A program made the translations under genes and the position numbers. The notes under the pieces were generated by a model. The model was not told where the DNA came from and did no database searches. It saw only the letters and a program-made list of their open reading frames with translations. 64,000 nucleotides of DNA from Hymenobacter duratus (GTDB lineage: Bacteria; Bacteroidota; Bacteroidia; Cytophagales; Hymenobacteraceae), in contig NZ_JACWZZ010000001.1 of assembly GCF_014698995.1 (NCBI RefSeq), forward strand, positions 1,384,501-1,448,500, written 5' to 3'. Numbering within the stretch: position 1 is the first letter of the stretch; every line of letters begins with the position of its first letter. This document shows, one piece after another, positions 54,245 to 63,305 of the stretch.

Positions 54245-55132
54245 TCAGGGAGTAGCTACAAACCAGGTATCGCCCTCGCTCAGCAGGCCATGGCCTTCCA
54301 CACGGCCCCGGGTAAGGTTGTCGGCACGGTAGTAGTAAAGTGGCTGGCCTTTGTAGGTAAGGTGCTGGGAGGTAGCAGCTCCGCCGCCATAACCGCCGCT
54401 GCCGCCCGTAGAGGCCCGGCTGAACGAGCTGAAGCTGCTGGCCTGCAGCACCGAAGGAAATGTGCGTCCATTGGTGTAGAAGGGTGGCCATAAGGTTTCG
54501 CAGGAACCGGTACAGTTATCGGGCAGGCTGTTCGGATTCTGGGCGTCTTTGCGAAAGGTGTAAAGCGTGCGGCCTTGTCCGTCTGTCAGGAAAAGCTGGT
54601 TGGTGCTCTGGCCGCTGGCCTTGTCCAGCACTATCTTGCTGGCCACCAGTACCGAGTATCCGGGGCTGGCCACGTACCAGACGCTACTGATACCGTTGCC
54701 GCCTGTCTGGTCGGGTTGCTCGCGCACATTCTGCCCGTTCGTGGGCGGCGCATAATAGTAAAGAGGCCACCCTTTGTAAGTGGTTTGCTGCTGGCCGGCG
54801 GCTGTTGTACTTGTTGCGAAGTCAGCCGCTTTCATGCCGTCTCCCACCTGAATATCGGCCTCGTAATAAGCGGGCCAAAGCGTCGCGCAGCCTCCAGTAC
54901 ACTGGCTCTGCCCGCCATCCACGTCGCGGGCGAAATAGTAGAGCGTATGGTTGTCTTTGTCGGTGAGGTAATTGCCCAGCGTGGGGGAGGTAGCTATTTT
55001 AATAGTTGGGGCAGGCGCCGGGGTTGAGGAGTCGTCGCTGCTGTTGTTGCAGCTGCCAAGCAGGAGCAGGGCTGCCAGCAAGTGGGCTGCCCGCCAGTGG
55101 CGTATCAGCCGAAAGGAAATGGTGAGGTCCAT
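54245..55132 (-). CDS. PF03640-type repeat lipoprotein (COG4315)
   Basis: A 295-residue lipoprotein: lipobox LGSC followed by NNSSDDSS, an acidic segment. Two copies of the secreted Lipoprotein_15 repeat are visible: LTDKDNHTLYYFARD with CTGGCATLWPAY, and LTDGQGRTLYTFRKD with CTGSCETLWPPF, each followed by a YKGxPLYYY motif. The family is secreted, of unknown function, sometimes copper- or redox-related by genome context. I start at ATG 55132. Confidence 0.85.
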   Translation of the reverse strand: MDLTISFRLIRHWRAAHLLAALLLLGSCNNSSDDSSTPAPAPTIKIATSPTLGNYLTDKDNHTLYYFARDVDGGQSQCTGGCATLWPAYYEADIQVGDGMKAADFATSTTAAGQQQTTYKGWPLYYYAPPTNGQNVREQPDQTGGNGISSVWYVASPGYSVLVASKIVLDKASGQSTNQLFLTDGQGRTLYTFRKDAQNPNSLPDNCTGSCETLWPPFYTNGRTFPSVLQASSFSSFSRASTGGSGGYGGGAATSQHLTYKGQPLYYYRADNLTRGRVEGHGLLSEGDTWFVATP

Positions 55133-55275
55133 GGGAGTAAGGATGAAAGACGCACTGAAAACGAACAACAGCAGCAGTACACTCGCCAGGCTATGGCAGC
55201 GGCCAGCCAGGCCCTCTCCCTTCTGCATGGAGCAACGGTTAGATGGGAAGCAGAAAAAGGGGGGGCGCCGGTGGC

Positions 55276-56787
55276 CTAGGGAGCCGGAGCGGCCGCAGCA
55301 GGCCGGAAAAGGCCGTATTTCAAGCCGAAGGAAACGCCCGCGCTACGCAGATGAATCTTGCCAAAGCCGACACCTCCGAGGGGTAGCTTCAGAAACGGCT
55401 CAGCCTGCGCAGCCCAGCGCGTACCCAGGCTCCGCTCGTAGCCAACCGACAGATTGAGGATGCTGAACAGATGGCTGCCACCCCGGGCGTAGCTCCATGT
55501 GCGCTCGGTGTAGTGTCCGTTCAGGTCGTATTTATAGGTGTACTGCTCGTTGCGCATCACCAGTGAGGTAAGGCCAGCACTGGCAAACACCGAGTAGGCG
55601 GGCCGCTGCAGCAGTTCATAGCGCAGGTCAACCGGTATTTCCAGGATGCGGCAGTCCGCCTCAATTTCATCTACCGGCGTGCGCCACGTCCAGTAAGAAG
55701 CAGGCGGCTTGTAGTCGGTGCCCCGGGCTGAATAGAGCTTCACGCTACGCAGCAGCCCACTGCGCACCCGCCACCGTGAGGCAAACCGGTACTCTACCAC
55801 CGCGCCCACCGTAGTGCCGGGCCGTGTCAGGTCAGTGGGGCGCACGGCAGTCAGCTCGGGGGCGCCCACCACTCCCAGCAGCACCCGGTATGCGGGCCGC
55901 TCAGACGGTTTTTTCTTTGCTCCCGAATCATTGGTGGTGTCAGCTACTGGCAGGGTGGTGGCAGCAGTTGGCACAAGTGCAGAGTCATTCGGGGTGCTCC
56001 TTCCAGGCAAGGAGGCCACAGATTCCGCTGGCTTCGGCGGCGTTTCAGAAGCAGCGTCAGCAGCGGAATTTACCGCGTCAGTAGTCGTTGTGGCGGTAGC
56101 CGGAACTCCCGCAGCCGCAGGAGCTGCTGGCGGCCGTGCTGCCTGCAGGGTAGTGTTGCCACCAGCAGATTCTGGGTCTGGTACCAAGGCCTTGCCGGCA
56201 ACTCCATTTGCCATACGTTCAGGCAGAATAGAAAGCGGAGACTTTCTGCTCCTGCGCTGCCGGGCTTCCGGTTTGCTCAGCGCAGTGGTGCTGCCTCTCA
56301 GTTCAGGTTTTGCCTCATGCTTGGTAAGCAACCAGGCAGAAGAAGCAACAGCCGGCCGTTCCGATTCCGGCAGTTCCGTAGTCACGGGCTGTGGCTTTAC
56401 GGACATGGGCGCTAATCGTGCGGTTCCTGCCTGAGGCTGCCGGGGCAAGGTGGCTTGTGTGGCAGAAGAAACAGCGTTTTCCGGCGTAGGGAAAGTGCTT
56501 TTTGTGGCCGAACGAGCCGCAACACCGCTCAGCTGATTTGGGGTAGCAGATGGCGCCGGGCGAGCCTGCCACCACCACAGGGCCAGGGCCACCAGCATCA
56601 GCTCCAGCACAAAAAGCCGGCGTACCTGCTGGCTTACGCGCTGCTGAATCTGCTGTTGCATGGTAGCTTCATTGAGCTGATCTTGCATGCGCAGCCAGGC
56701 GCCCAGCGGTACCTCGTCGGGGTACGCCTCGGCGCTGCGCCGGACTAGTTCGTCCAGCTCTTCATCCGACATAGGTGGCGTACGCAT
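55276..56787 (-). CDS. Predicted dual membrane-spanning anti-sigma factor
   Basis: A 503-residue protein in three parts. Residues 1-57 are a small acidic cytoplasmic segment (SDEELDELVRRSAEAYPD); 58-73 is a single inner-membrane helix (LFVLELMLVALALWWW); 75 to about 299 is a low-complexity Ala/Pro/Thr linker; from about 300 comes an OMP_b-brl_2-type barrel (VVEYRFASRWRVRSGLLRSV, LEIPVDLRYELL, FSILNLSVGYERSLG). There is no cleavable signal. It overlaps the ECF sigma gene by 26 bases (or 11 if MSDEELDEL at 56772 is the start), so it is likely its anti-sigma factor, anchored in both membranes. Confidence 0.78.
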   Translation of the reverse strand: MRTPPMSDEELDELVRRSAEAYPDEVPLGAWLRMQDQLNEATMQQQIQQRVSQQVRRLFVLELMLVALALWWWQARPAPSATPNQLSGVAARSATKSTFPTPENAVSSATQATLPRQPQAGTARLAPMSVKPQPVTTELPESERPAVASSAWLLTKHEAKPELRGSTTALSKPEARQRRSRKSPLSILPERMANGVAGKALVPDPESAGGNTTLQAARPPAAPAAAGVPATATTTTDAVNSAADAASETPPKPAESVASLPGRSTPNDSALVPTAATTLPVADTTNDSGAKKKPSERPAYRVLLGVVGAPELTAVRPTDLTRPGTTVGAVVEYRFASRWRVRSGLLRSVKLYSARGTDYKPPASYWTWRTPVDEIEADCRILEIPVDLRYELLQRPAYSVFASAGLTSLVMRNEQYTYKYDLNGHYTERTWSYARGGSHLFSILNLSVGYERSLGTRWAAQAEPFLKLPLGGVGFGKIHLRSAGVSFGLKYGLFRPAAAAPAP

Positions 56788-57361
56788 GGTGGTTGCTTTT
56801 TTTGAGTAAGGCCCGCAGGTGGGCACGGGCCTTGGAAAGATTGGATTTGGAGGCTCCCACCGAAATGCCGAGCTGTTTGGCTATTTCCTCGTGGCTATAG
56901 CCATCAATGACAAACATGTTGAACACGGTCCGGTACGCCGGAGTCAACTGTCCTATCACCTGCAGCAGTTCTTCAAAGGAGAGTGTATCCAGCGGCGACT
57001 GGCCGCCATCGGCGTGAAACGGTGCTACTGAATCCAAGTCTGCCTGGAAGCCGTGCCGGCCGCTGGCCCGGAACTGGTCGATGGCGGTGCGCACCATGAT
57101 GCGGCGTATCCAGCCCCGCAGCGAACCGGCCAGATCAGGGTAGCGGCTGGTATCAAAGCGAGGAAGCTCCTGAAATACTTTCATGAAGCCGTCATTCACG
57201 GTTTCTAGTGCTACATCCCGGTCGTCGAGGTAGCGGAGGCACACGCTCAGGGCGTAGCTGTAGTACTGCAGATACAGTTGCCGCTGGCAGCCACGTTCCT
57301 GCCGCTGGCAGCCCGCCAGCAGGTTCAGAAGCAGCGCAGAATCCGGATCGGGGCGAGCCAC
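56762..57361 (-). CDS. ECF RNA polymerase sigma factor
   Basis: A 199-residue ECF sigma factor. Region 2 includes YALSVCLRYLDDRDVALETV and NDGFMKVFQELPRFD; RGWIRRIMVRTAIDQFR and, in region 4, QLTPAYRTVFNMFVIDGYSHEEIAKQLGISVGASKSNLSKAR, all typical. It should recruit polymerase to a stress regulon; it heads a leftward cluster with its likely anti-sigma factor and four envelope genes. No autoregulatory promoter was identified. Confidence 0.92.
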   Translation of the reverse strand: MARPDPDSALLLNLLAGCQRQERGCQRQLYLQYYSYALSVCLRYLDDRDVALETVNDGFMKVFQELPRFDTSRYPDLAGSLRGWIRRIMVRTAIDQFRASGRHGFQADLDSVAPFHADGGQSPLDTLSFEELLQVIGQLTPAYRTVFNMFVIDGYSHEEIAKQLGISVGASKSNLSKARAHLRALLKKSNHHAYATYVG

Positions 57362-57437
57362 GGCAATGAGAGGAAGTACATTGACCCACTCGGCGGTACC
57401 TCAGAAAAGGTTGCCTGGGTTTCAGGAATTTACAATA

Positions 57438-57469
57438 AAAAAAGCCCGGCCAAATAGCCGGGCTTTTTT
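57438..57469 (-). terminator. Intrinsic terminator after secDF
   Basis: A 13-bp stem AAAAAAGCCCGGC/GCCGGGCTTTTTT with a 6-base loop, 38 bases after the secDF stop. Confidence 0.9.
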
Positions 57470-57507
57470 GAGCAGAACAGGAAAGGCGGCCCTTCCTCGT
57501 CTGCAAG

Positions 57508-60500
57508 TTAAACCTGCGCCGTCGACAGCTTAGGGGCGTCGGTGCCGTCGTTGATATGCGTCGACATGTCGGTGCCGCGCTGTTTGGCGTCTTTACGGCC
57601 GTAGGTGTCGAGGATGATGGGCGTTGCGATGAACAGCGACGAATACGTGCCGAGCACGATACCTACCAGCATGGCAAACGAGAAGGAACGCAGCGTTTCA
57701 CCCCCGAAGATGTAGAGTACCAGTACCACCATAAACACCGTAGTGGAGGTGATGATAGTCCGCGAGAACGTGCTGTTCAGAGCCGGGTTGGCAACTTGCG
57801 CAAATGTCAGCTTGGGGTTCTCGTGCATGTATTCCCGGATTCGGTCGAAGATTACCACCGTATCGTTCATAGAGAAGCCCAGCACAGTCAGCACGGCGGC
57901 CACGAAAATCTGGTCCATTTCGTAGTTCAGGCCGAACAGACGGGCAATTGGGTAGCAGGCAATTACCAGCAGCACGTCGTGGAACAGCGAAACCACGGCG
58001 GCGAAGGAGAACTGCCACTTCTCGAAGCGGAACAGTACGTAGATGAAGATGCCGAGCAGCGTCAGGCCCAGGCTCAGCACCGAGGTCCGCTTGATGTCGT
58101 CGGCGATGGTGGCGCCTACTTTAGAAGCCGAAGGGACAGTTGGGCTAGCAGAGGCAAATTTCTGGAGACCTGCATCTAATGCTGCACGTACTTTTTTGTC
58201 GGCCGCTACGCTTTCGTCGTCCGCCATATAACCGGTTGTCACTCGCAAACGGCTTGGTGCACCGAACGTTTTTACTTCTGTGCCAGCGCCTTGGAAATTT
58301 TCTACTAATACATCATGTACAGCAGAGGCGTCCATGTCCTTGTTGAAGTCAACGATATAAGCCCGGCCACCGCGGAAATCGACACCCAAGTTGGGGCCGC
58401 CCTGCACGGCCATCAGCACGAAGCCCGTTACGATGAAGAGGGTGGAAACAGCATAGGCAATCTTACGCTTGCCCACGATGTCGAATTTGGGGCTCTTGAA
58501 CAGCTGACGCGAGAGGAAGGTCGAGAAGGTGATTTTGCTCGTTTCCTTGCCTTTTACCAGCCACTCAATGATCAGGCGCGAAATGAATACGGCCGACAGG
58601 AACGAGGTGAAAATACCGATGAGCAGCGTCACGGCGAAGTTCTGCACCGGGCCCGTACCGAAGACAAACAGCGTCAGTGCAATGATGAGCGTCGTGGCGT
58701 TGGAGTCAAAAATGGCCGAGAAGGCGCGCGAGTAGCCTTTATTGATAGCATCGTGCAAACCCAGGCCGTGGTCCAGCTCTTCCCGGATCCGCTCGAAGAT
58801 CAGTACGTTAGCATCTACCGACGAGGCGAATACCAGAATCAGACCCGCAATACCGGGCAGTGTGAGGGCGAAGGAGAACTGCGCCAGCACCCCCAGAATC
58901 AGGAACATGTTGAACAGCAGGGCGGCATCGGCTACTAGGCCGGCGCGGCCATAGTACACGGCCATGAACACCATGATGATAACCAGACCCGCCAGCGACG
59001 AGTACAGCCCTTGGTTGATAGCCTCCTGACCCAACGACGGACCTACTACTGCTTCTTCCACGATGCGCGTTGGAGCAGGTAGTTTACCGGCTTTCAGTAC
59101 GTTGGAAAGGTCCTGGGCTTCTTCAATGGAGAAGCTACCCGAAATGCTGGTGTTGCCGCCGGCAATTTCCGACTGCACCACTGGGTCTGAATACACGTAG
59201 TCATCCAGCACGATACCTACCTGGCGGCCGATGTTGGCGCCGGTCAGTTTCTGCCATTTTTTAGCGCCCGAAGGGTTCATGGCCATGCTCACTTCGGGGC
59301 GGCCGCCTTGGTCGTAATCCTGGCGGGCATCAGCTACTACCTCGCCGCCCAGCGGGGCCTCAGCACCGGGAGCTTTGCGAATGGCCGTAATCTTCAGGTA
59401 TTCCTGGCCTTCGATGGTTTCAGGCTTCACATTCCAGAGGAAGGTGAGGTTGGGAGGCAGAATAGCGCGAGCTTCGTCGGAACGCAGAATCGTGTTCAGG
59501 CGAGCCGTGTCGCGCACGTTTACGCCCAGTTGGCCGGGAACCGGCATCGTGAACAGACGGGCCAGTACCGAGCCCTGCTGGGCTTTCGACGAGTCCGTTT
59601 TGGCCGCTGCGGTAGCGTTTTTCTTCGCCAGCTGGCTGGCCAGGGAGGTCGAGTCGCCTGCGGTGGCCGTAGAGTCGGTAGCGGCTGCTACAGCGGGGCT
59701 GGCTGCTTTGGCAGCGTCCGTGGTTTTCTCTTTTGCAATCAGCGCCTGGTCGAGCTGCTGGAGGTAGGGGCCGAACTCATCTTGGCGCCATACTTCCCAG
59801 AACTCCAGCTTGGCCTGGCCCTGCAGCAGCTTGCGTACGCGGTCCGGGTTGTCTACGCCGGGCAATTCTACCTGAATGCGGCCGGTGCCTTTTACGCGCT
59901 GAATGCTGGGCTGGCTCGTGCCGAATTTGTCGATACGGGTCCGCAGGATGTTGAAGGAGCGGTCAATGGCTTCTTCTACTTCCTTGTTGATAGCACCGAT
60001 TACCTTGTCGTTGGTCGAGTTGATGTCGATGCCGCGGCTCTTGTTGGTGGTGTTGGCGAAGATGCGGGCCAGGTTTTCACCGGGGGCTACCGTCTGGTAA
60101 GCCTGCGCGAAAAGCGTAGTGAAAGGCGTCGAAGGATTGGTCTTCTGCGCCGTTTGCGCCTGCTCCAGCGCCTGGTTGAACTTGGGGTCTTTGGAGTTGC
60201 CACTCATAGCGCGCACAATCTCCACCGGCGATACTTCCAGCGTCACGTGCATGCCGCCTTTCAGGTCAAGGCCCAAGCCCAACTCCGACGAGCGTACGTC
60301 ACGGTATGTATAATCAACCCCCAGCAGGCTGGTGACCGGAGCCCGCCACACCGAGTCGAGGTAGTGCTGGCGCTGCTTCTGGTCCACTTTGCCGTTTTTG
60401 GTGGCATACACCATGGCATCGTTCTGCACGCGCCGCGAAATGAACGTGAAGGTCAGAAAGTAAATACACAGGGCCGACACGATGATGGTCAACCCAATGA

Positions 60501-60519
60501 TGAGTCCTTTATTACGCAT
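57508..60519 (-). CDS. secDF: Fused protein translocase subunits SecD and SecF
   Basis: A 1003-residue fusion of SecD (N-terminal half, starting RNKGLIIGLTIIVSALCIYF, with LGLDLKGGMHVTLEV and the P1 periplasmic domain) and SecF (from about residue 680, with LGVDFRGGRAYIVDF). Twelve membrane helices are expected. It couples proton flow to late steps of secretion. A low-complexity Ala/Ser segment lies within the first periplasmic domain (about 270-310). SecD and SecF are fused in most Bacteroidota. The leading spacer holds no clear promoter. Confidence 0.97.
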   Translation of the reverse strand: MRNKGLIIGLTIIVSALCIYFLTFTFISRRVQNDAMVYATKNGKVDQKQRQHYLDSVWRAPVTSLLGVDYTYRDVRSSELGLGLDLKGGMHVTLEVSPVEIVRAMSGNSKDPKFNQALEQAQTAQKTNPSTPFTTLFAQAYQTVAPGENLARIFANTTNKSRGIDINSTNDKVIGAINKEVEEAIDRSFNILRTRIDKFGTSQPSIQRVKGTGRIQVELPGVDNPDRVRKLLQGQAKLEFWEVWRQDEFGPYLQQLDQALIAKEKTTDAAKAASPAVAAATDSTATAGDSTSLASQLAKKNATAAAKTDSSKAQQGSVLARLFTMPVPGQLGVNVRDTARLNTILRSDEARAILPPNLTFLWNVKPETIEGQEYLKITAIRKAPGAEAPLGGEVVADARQDYDQGGRPEVSMAMNPSGAKKWQKLTGANIGRQVGIVLDDYVYSDPVVQSEIAGGNTSISGSFSIEEAQDLSNVLKAGKLPAPTRIVEEAVVGPSLGQEAINQGLYSSLAGLVIIMVFMAVYYGRAGLVADAALLFNMFLILGVLAQFSFALTLPGIAGLILVFASSVDANVLIFERIREELDHGLGLHDAINKGYSRAFSAIFDSNATTLIIALTLFVFGTGPVQNFAVTLLIGIFTSFLSAVFISRLIIEWLVKGKETSKITFSTFLSRQLFKSPKFDIVGKRKIAYAVSTLFIVTGFVLMAVQGGPNLGVDFRGGRAYIVDFNKDMDASAVHDVLVENFQGAGTEVKTFGAPSRLRVTTGYMADDESVAADKKVRAALDAGLQKFASASPTVPSASKVGATIADDIKRTSVLSLGLTLLGIFIYVLFRFEKWQFSFAAVVSLFHDVLLVIACYPIARLFGLNYEMDQIFVAAVLTVLGFSMNDTVVIFDRIREYMHENPKLTFAQVANPALNSTFSRTIITSTTVFMVVLVLYIFGGETLRSFSFAMLVGIVLGTYSSLFIATPIILDTYGRKDAKQRGTDMSTHINDGTDAPKLSTAQV

Positions 60520-60666
60520 TGAAAAAAAGTAAAAAATGAAGCTTGGAAAGAGGGACCCGATAGGGGCAGGCCGACAGAGCTATGCTGCGACACAGGCACT
60601 CCTGGTAAGGTCGGCAGGTGGGCTGGCGCGCCGTAGGACCACGCGCGGCTGCCCCACAGGGCAGCG

Positions 60667-61038
60667 TTAGGGAGCCTGCGGCGAAAGCGCCGCCACCAGC
60701 AGCCGGGCGCGGTACACTGCCGCCGGCTGGATGCCCGCCAGCGGGCGAGGCACAGTGAGGGCCCGGCGCACGGCCGGCAGCCAGCTATGCGGCGCAGGCC
60801 AGGGCAGCCACGCCTCCAGATCGGGCGCTACGTGCAGCACCAGAGGGCCGGTAGCTTCCAGCGTCACTTTTTGCTTCACCACGGCCACCCGGGCTGGCAG
60901 GCCAATGCGCGTAGTTTTGCCGGCCGGCACCCGGAAGGTGGCCACGGCCTGGTGGTTCAGCGACAGCACAAACAGCACAGTGGCTGTGAGCAGCGCAAAA
61001 CGCACACGGGGCAAAAACTTGGTGAGAAACAGCAGCAT
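60667..61038 (-). CDS. Hypothetical exported protein
   Basis: A 123-residue frame starting MLLFLTKFLPRVRFALLTATV, a membrane or signal segment, then a valine/alanine-rich body (TRIGLPARVAVVKQKVTLEA, LVLHVAPDLEAWLPW). No recognised family. High GC and a plausible leader make it a likely gene but not a certain one. It sits between secDF and udk on the same strand, closed off by a terminator at 61130. Confidence 0.5.
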   Translation of the reverse strand: MLLFLTKFLPRVRFALLTATVLFVLSLNHQAVATFRVPAGKTTRIGLPARVAVVKQKVTLEATGPLVLHVAPDLEAWLPWPAPHSWLPAVRRALTVPRPLAGIQPAAVYRARLLVAALSPQAP

Positions 61039-61129
61039 GGGAACCCTAAGAGGTACAAATATAGCCAAACCCACCGGGCAAGGCAACGTATACGGGCGGC
61101 TTCCGGGCCAACAGGTCGGATAAGGCAAC

Positions 61130-61166
61130 AAAAAAGCGTGTCACTCTACCAGCAACACGCTTTTTT
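61130..61166 (-). terminator. Intrinsic terminator after udk
   Basis: A 12-bp stem AAAAAAGCGTGT/ACACGCTTTTTT with a 13-base loop, 22 bases after the udk stop. Confidence 0.85.
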
Positions 61167-61188
61167 ATGCCTATGAAAGCAGGATTGC

Positions 61189-61824
61189 CTACTGAAGCTG
61201 CTTGCTCGCTTCTACCTTGCTTCTCAGGAACGATACCAGCACTTCCAGCGCCCGGTCGAAGTGATGGTTGTTGGGGATAATGATATCCGCGTCGTTTTTG
61301 TAGGGCTTGATGTACTTGTCGTAAGTCGGAGCTACGTGGTTGACGTAGCGGTAGAGCACATCTTCCAGGTCGTAGCCCCGCTCGTCCCGGTCGCGCACGA
61401 TGCGGCGCAGCACCTTCACGTGTTCCTGCGCATCAATAAACACCTTCAAGTCGAGCAGACGAGCCACCTCCTCGAAGTGAAATACAAAAATGCCTTCTAC
61501 TACCACAATAGGGGCGGGGCGGAACACCAGCTCCGTCGGGGCGGCCGTCGGGTTGTTGAACGTGTATTCGGGCCGGCGTACCTCCTGTCCTTTGCTGATG
61601 CTGAGCACATCGGCCGCATAAGCCGCCGAGTCAATCGACGTAGGAAGGTCGAAATGCGTGACGCCCTGCTCGTCTACGAACTGGCTTTCACGCGGGTGGT
61701 AGTAGTTGTCCTGCGAAATCAGGCAGATTTCTTCTTCGGAAAACGAAGCCAGCAGCCGGCGCAGAAAAGTAGTCTTGCCGGAGGCGCTGCCGCCCGTGAT
61801 ACCGACGATGAAAGGATGTTGCAT
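61189..61824 (-). CDS. udk: Uridine kinase
   Basis: A 211-residue P-loop kinase that makes UMP/CMP from uridine/cytidine with ATP or GTP. The Walker A motif GGSASGKTT is at 11-19, and the family markers ISQDNYYHP, HFDLPTSID, and RRIVRDRDERG follow. I start at MQHPFIVGITGG (61824); the frame to 61866 adds 14 unlikely residues. A TACTTTTG box lies 39 bases upstream. Confidence 0.96.
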   Translation of the reverse strand: MQHPFIVGITGGSASGKTTFLRRLLASFSEEEICLISQDNYYHPRESQFVDEQGVTHFDLPTSIDSAAYAADVLSISKGQEVRRPEYTFNNPTAAPTELVFRPAPIVVVEGIFVFHFEEVARLLDLKVFIDAQEHVKVLRRIVRDRDERGYDLEDVLYRYVNHVAPTYDKYIKPYKNDADIIIPNNHHFDRALEVLVSFLRSKVEASKQLQ

Positions 61825-61863
61825 GGTGTGGAAAAACGGCCCGTACCGGCGGGGCCAACCCTG

Positions 61864-61871
61864 CAAAAGTA
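61864..61871 (-). promoter_or_regulatory. Predicted -7 box for udk
   Basis: TACTTTTG on the minus strand matches TAnnTTTG, 39 bases upstream of the start. No clear -33 element. Confidence 0.45.
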
Positions 61872-61973
61872 ATGAATTAGGGTGATGAGAGCAGAACGCA
61901 AGCGGGTAATAGAGCAGTCAGAGCAGGTTAGTTCTCCGTTTTCTGGTACTTACTCTTCGTTTTACCCAACAAA

Positions 61974-62558
61974 TTACTTGCTCTGCTCCAGAAAGGCCAC
62001 TAGGCCTGTCACTGCCCGCGCCCGGTGGCTGATGTGGTTTTTCTCGGCCGTCGTCATTTCCGCAAACGTGCGGCCGTCGCCTTCCAGAGGCCGGAATACG
62101 GGGTCGTAGCCGAAGCCGCCGGAGCCGCTGGGCGTTTCCGTGATATGGCCTGCTACTTCTCCCGAAAACTCGTGCACCGCGCCGCCGGGCAGCACCAGTG
62201 CCACCACCGTCCGGAACCGGGCCGAGCGGTCGGGCTGGCTTTGTAGCTCCTGTAGCAGCTTCTGCACGTTGTCGGCGGCTAGGCGTTGGGGGCCGGCATA
62301 GCGGGCCGAGTAGACGCCGGGGGAGCCGCCCAGTGCCGCTACTTCCAGGCCGGTATCGTCGGCGAAGCAGGCCACACCGAAATGCTCCCACACGTAATTG
62401 GCCTTCTGGCGGGCGTTGCCTTCCAGCGTGTCCTGGGTTTCGGGTAGCTCCTCATGGCAGCCGATATCAGCCAGGCTCAGCAGTTCGGTGCCAGCAGGCA
62501 GCAGCGGCCGGATTTCGTCGAGCTTATGGGCATTATTGGAAGCGAAGCAAAGGCGCAT
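61974..62558 (-). CDS. rdgB: Non-canonical purine NTP pyrophosphatase
   Basis: A 194-residue housekeeping pyrophosphatase (RdgB/HAM1) that removes ITP, dITP and XTP from the nucleotide pool. ASNNAHKLDEI near the start, FADDTGLEVAALGGSPGVYSARYAG in the middle and SGSGGFGYDPVF are diagnostic, with the catalytic acidic residues intact. The start is MRLCFASNNAHK at 62558. Confidence 0.96.
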   Translation of the reverse strand: MRLCFASNNAHKLDEIRPLLPAGTELLSLADIGCHEELPETQDTLEGNARQKANYVWEHFGVACFADDTGLEVAALGGSPGVYSARYAGPQRLAADNVQKLLQELQSQPDRSARFRTVVALVLPGGAVHEFSGEVAGHITETPSGSGGFGYDPVFRPLEGDGRTFAEMTTAEKNHISHRARAVTGLVAFLEQSK

Positions 62559-62642
62559 CTTGAGTTGGATGATGAAGAAGTGGTGGAGAAGTGGTGGGGC
62601 GATGAGAAGTTCGGCAAGCAAAGATGTGCAGGCGCACCGCCA

Positions 62643-62666
62643 CAAAAAAAGCCGGACCAGCCGGCT
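62643..62666 (-). terminator. Intrinsic terminator after the gene at 62703
   Basis: Minus strand stem AGCCGG/CCGGCT with a 5-base loop followed by seven T residues, 36 bases after the stop. Confidence 0.7.
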
Positions 62667-62702
62667 ACACTCAACAATCAGCAAGCAGCGGCCAACCCGC
62701 GT

Positions 62703-63104
62703 CTATCGAAACATCGACTTAATACTGCCCCAGGAACGCTGTACGGCGCTGGGCGTCTGGCCCAGGGTGCTGGTATAGCTTTGGTCTCCGGTAGTGGTGC
62801 GCACCGTGAGGCGGTAGGTATAAGGGCCGCCGCCCTGAGCGCCACGATACACATCCGTGTCCAGATACTGGTACCGCGTTTGGCCGGAAGGCGATGTGGT
62901 GCTTATGCGTCCGAAAGCCGGCTCGTTGTTGGCTTTGCGGTACAGCTCGTAGCTCTGCACCCCTGCCTCGTTGGCTACTTCCCACGTTATGCGCACGTTC
63001 GAGCCGTCGAAAGCGGCCTGAAACAGCGTAATTGTGGCACTCAGAGCCACCGTGGCGCACAACAGCACCAGCAGCATCAGCGGAAGAGTAGCCTTACGAA
63101 ACAT
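62703..63104 (-). CDS. Small secreted fibronectin-III-like protein
   Basis: A 133-residue exported protein: signal MFRKATLPLMLLVLLCATVALSA, then one beta-sandwich domain with FDGSNVRITWEVANEAGVQS, YELYRKANNEPAFG and a Y-x-Y-R motif, the usual FN3 pattern. Such small FN3 proteins are common Bacteroidota envelope proteins of unknown binding partner. A TATTTTTG box lies 50 bases upstream. Confidence 0.72.
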   Translation of the reverse strand: MFRKATLPLMLLVLLCATVALSATITLFQAAFDGSNVRITWEVANEAGVQSYELYRKANNEPAFGRISTTSPSGQTRYQYLDTDVYRGAQGGGPYTYRLTVRTTTGDQSYTSTLGQTPSAVQRSWGSIKSMFR

Positions 63105-63154
63105 GGGTGGAGGAGTAAAGTAGATCGATAGGCAATAGAGCAGGGGCAGGGTTT

Positions 63155-63162
63155 CAAAAATA
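63155..63162 (-). promoter_or_regulatory. Predicted -7 box for the FN3-like gene
   Basis: TATTTTTG on the minus strand matches TAnnTTTG, 50 bases before the start. Confidence 0.35.
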
Positions 63163-63223
63163 AACAAATTCCGGTAGCTCACACTGATTCTAGGGATAAA
63201 TGCAGAAAAGGCCTGCTATAGCT

Positions 63224-63253
63224 TTTGAAAGTTGGGCGTAACGTGTACTTTTG
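63224..63253 (+). promoter_or_regulatory. Predicted rpmE2 promoter
   Basis: TTTG (63224-63227), 18-base spacer and TACTTTTG (63246-63253) match the Bacteroidota -33/-7 consensus. It is the best full promoter in the window, 52 bases before the rpmE2 ATG. Confidence 0.65.
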
Positions 63254-63305
63254 CAGTCCCTTCCGCAAAATCGGCAGGCAACCAGGTACAAACGGCATTC
63301 CGACC

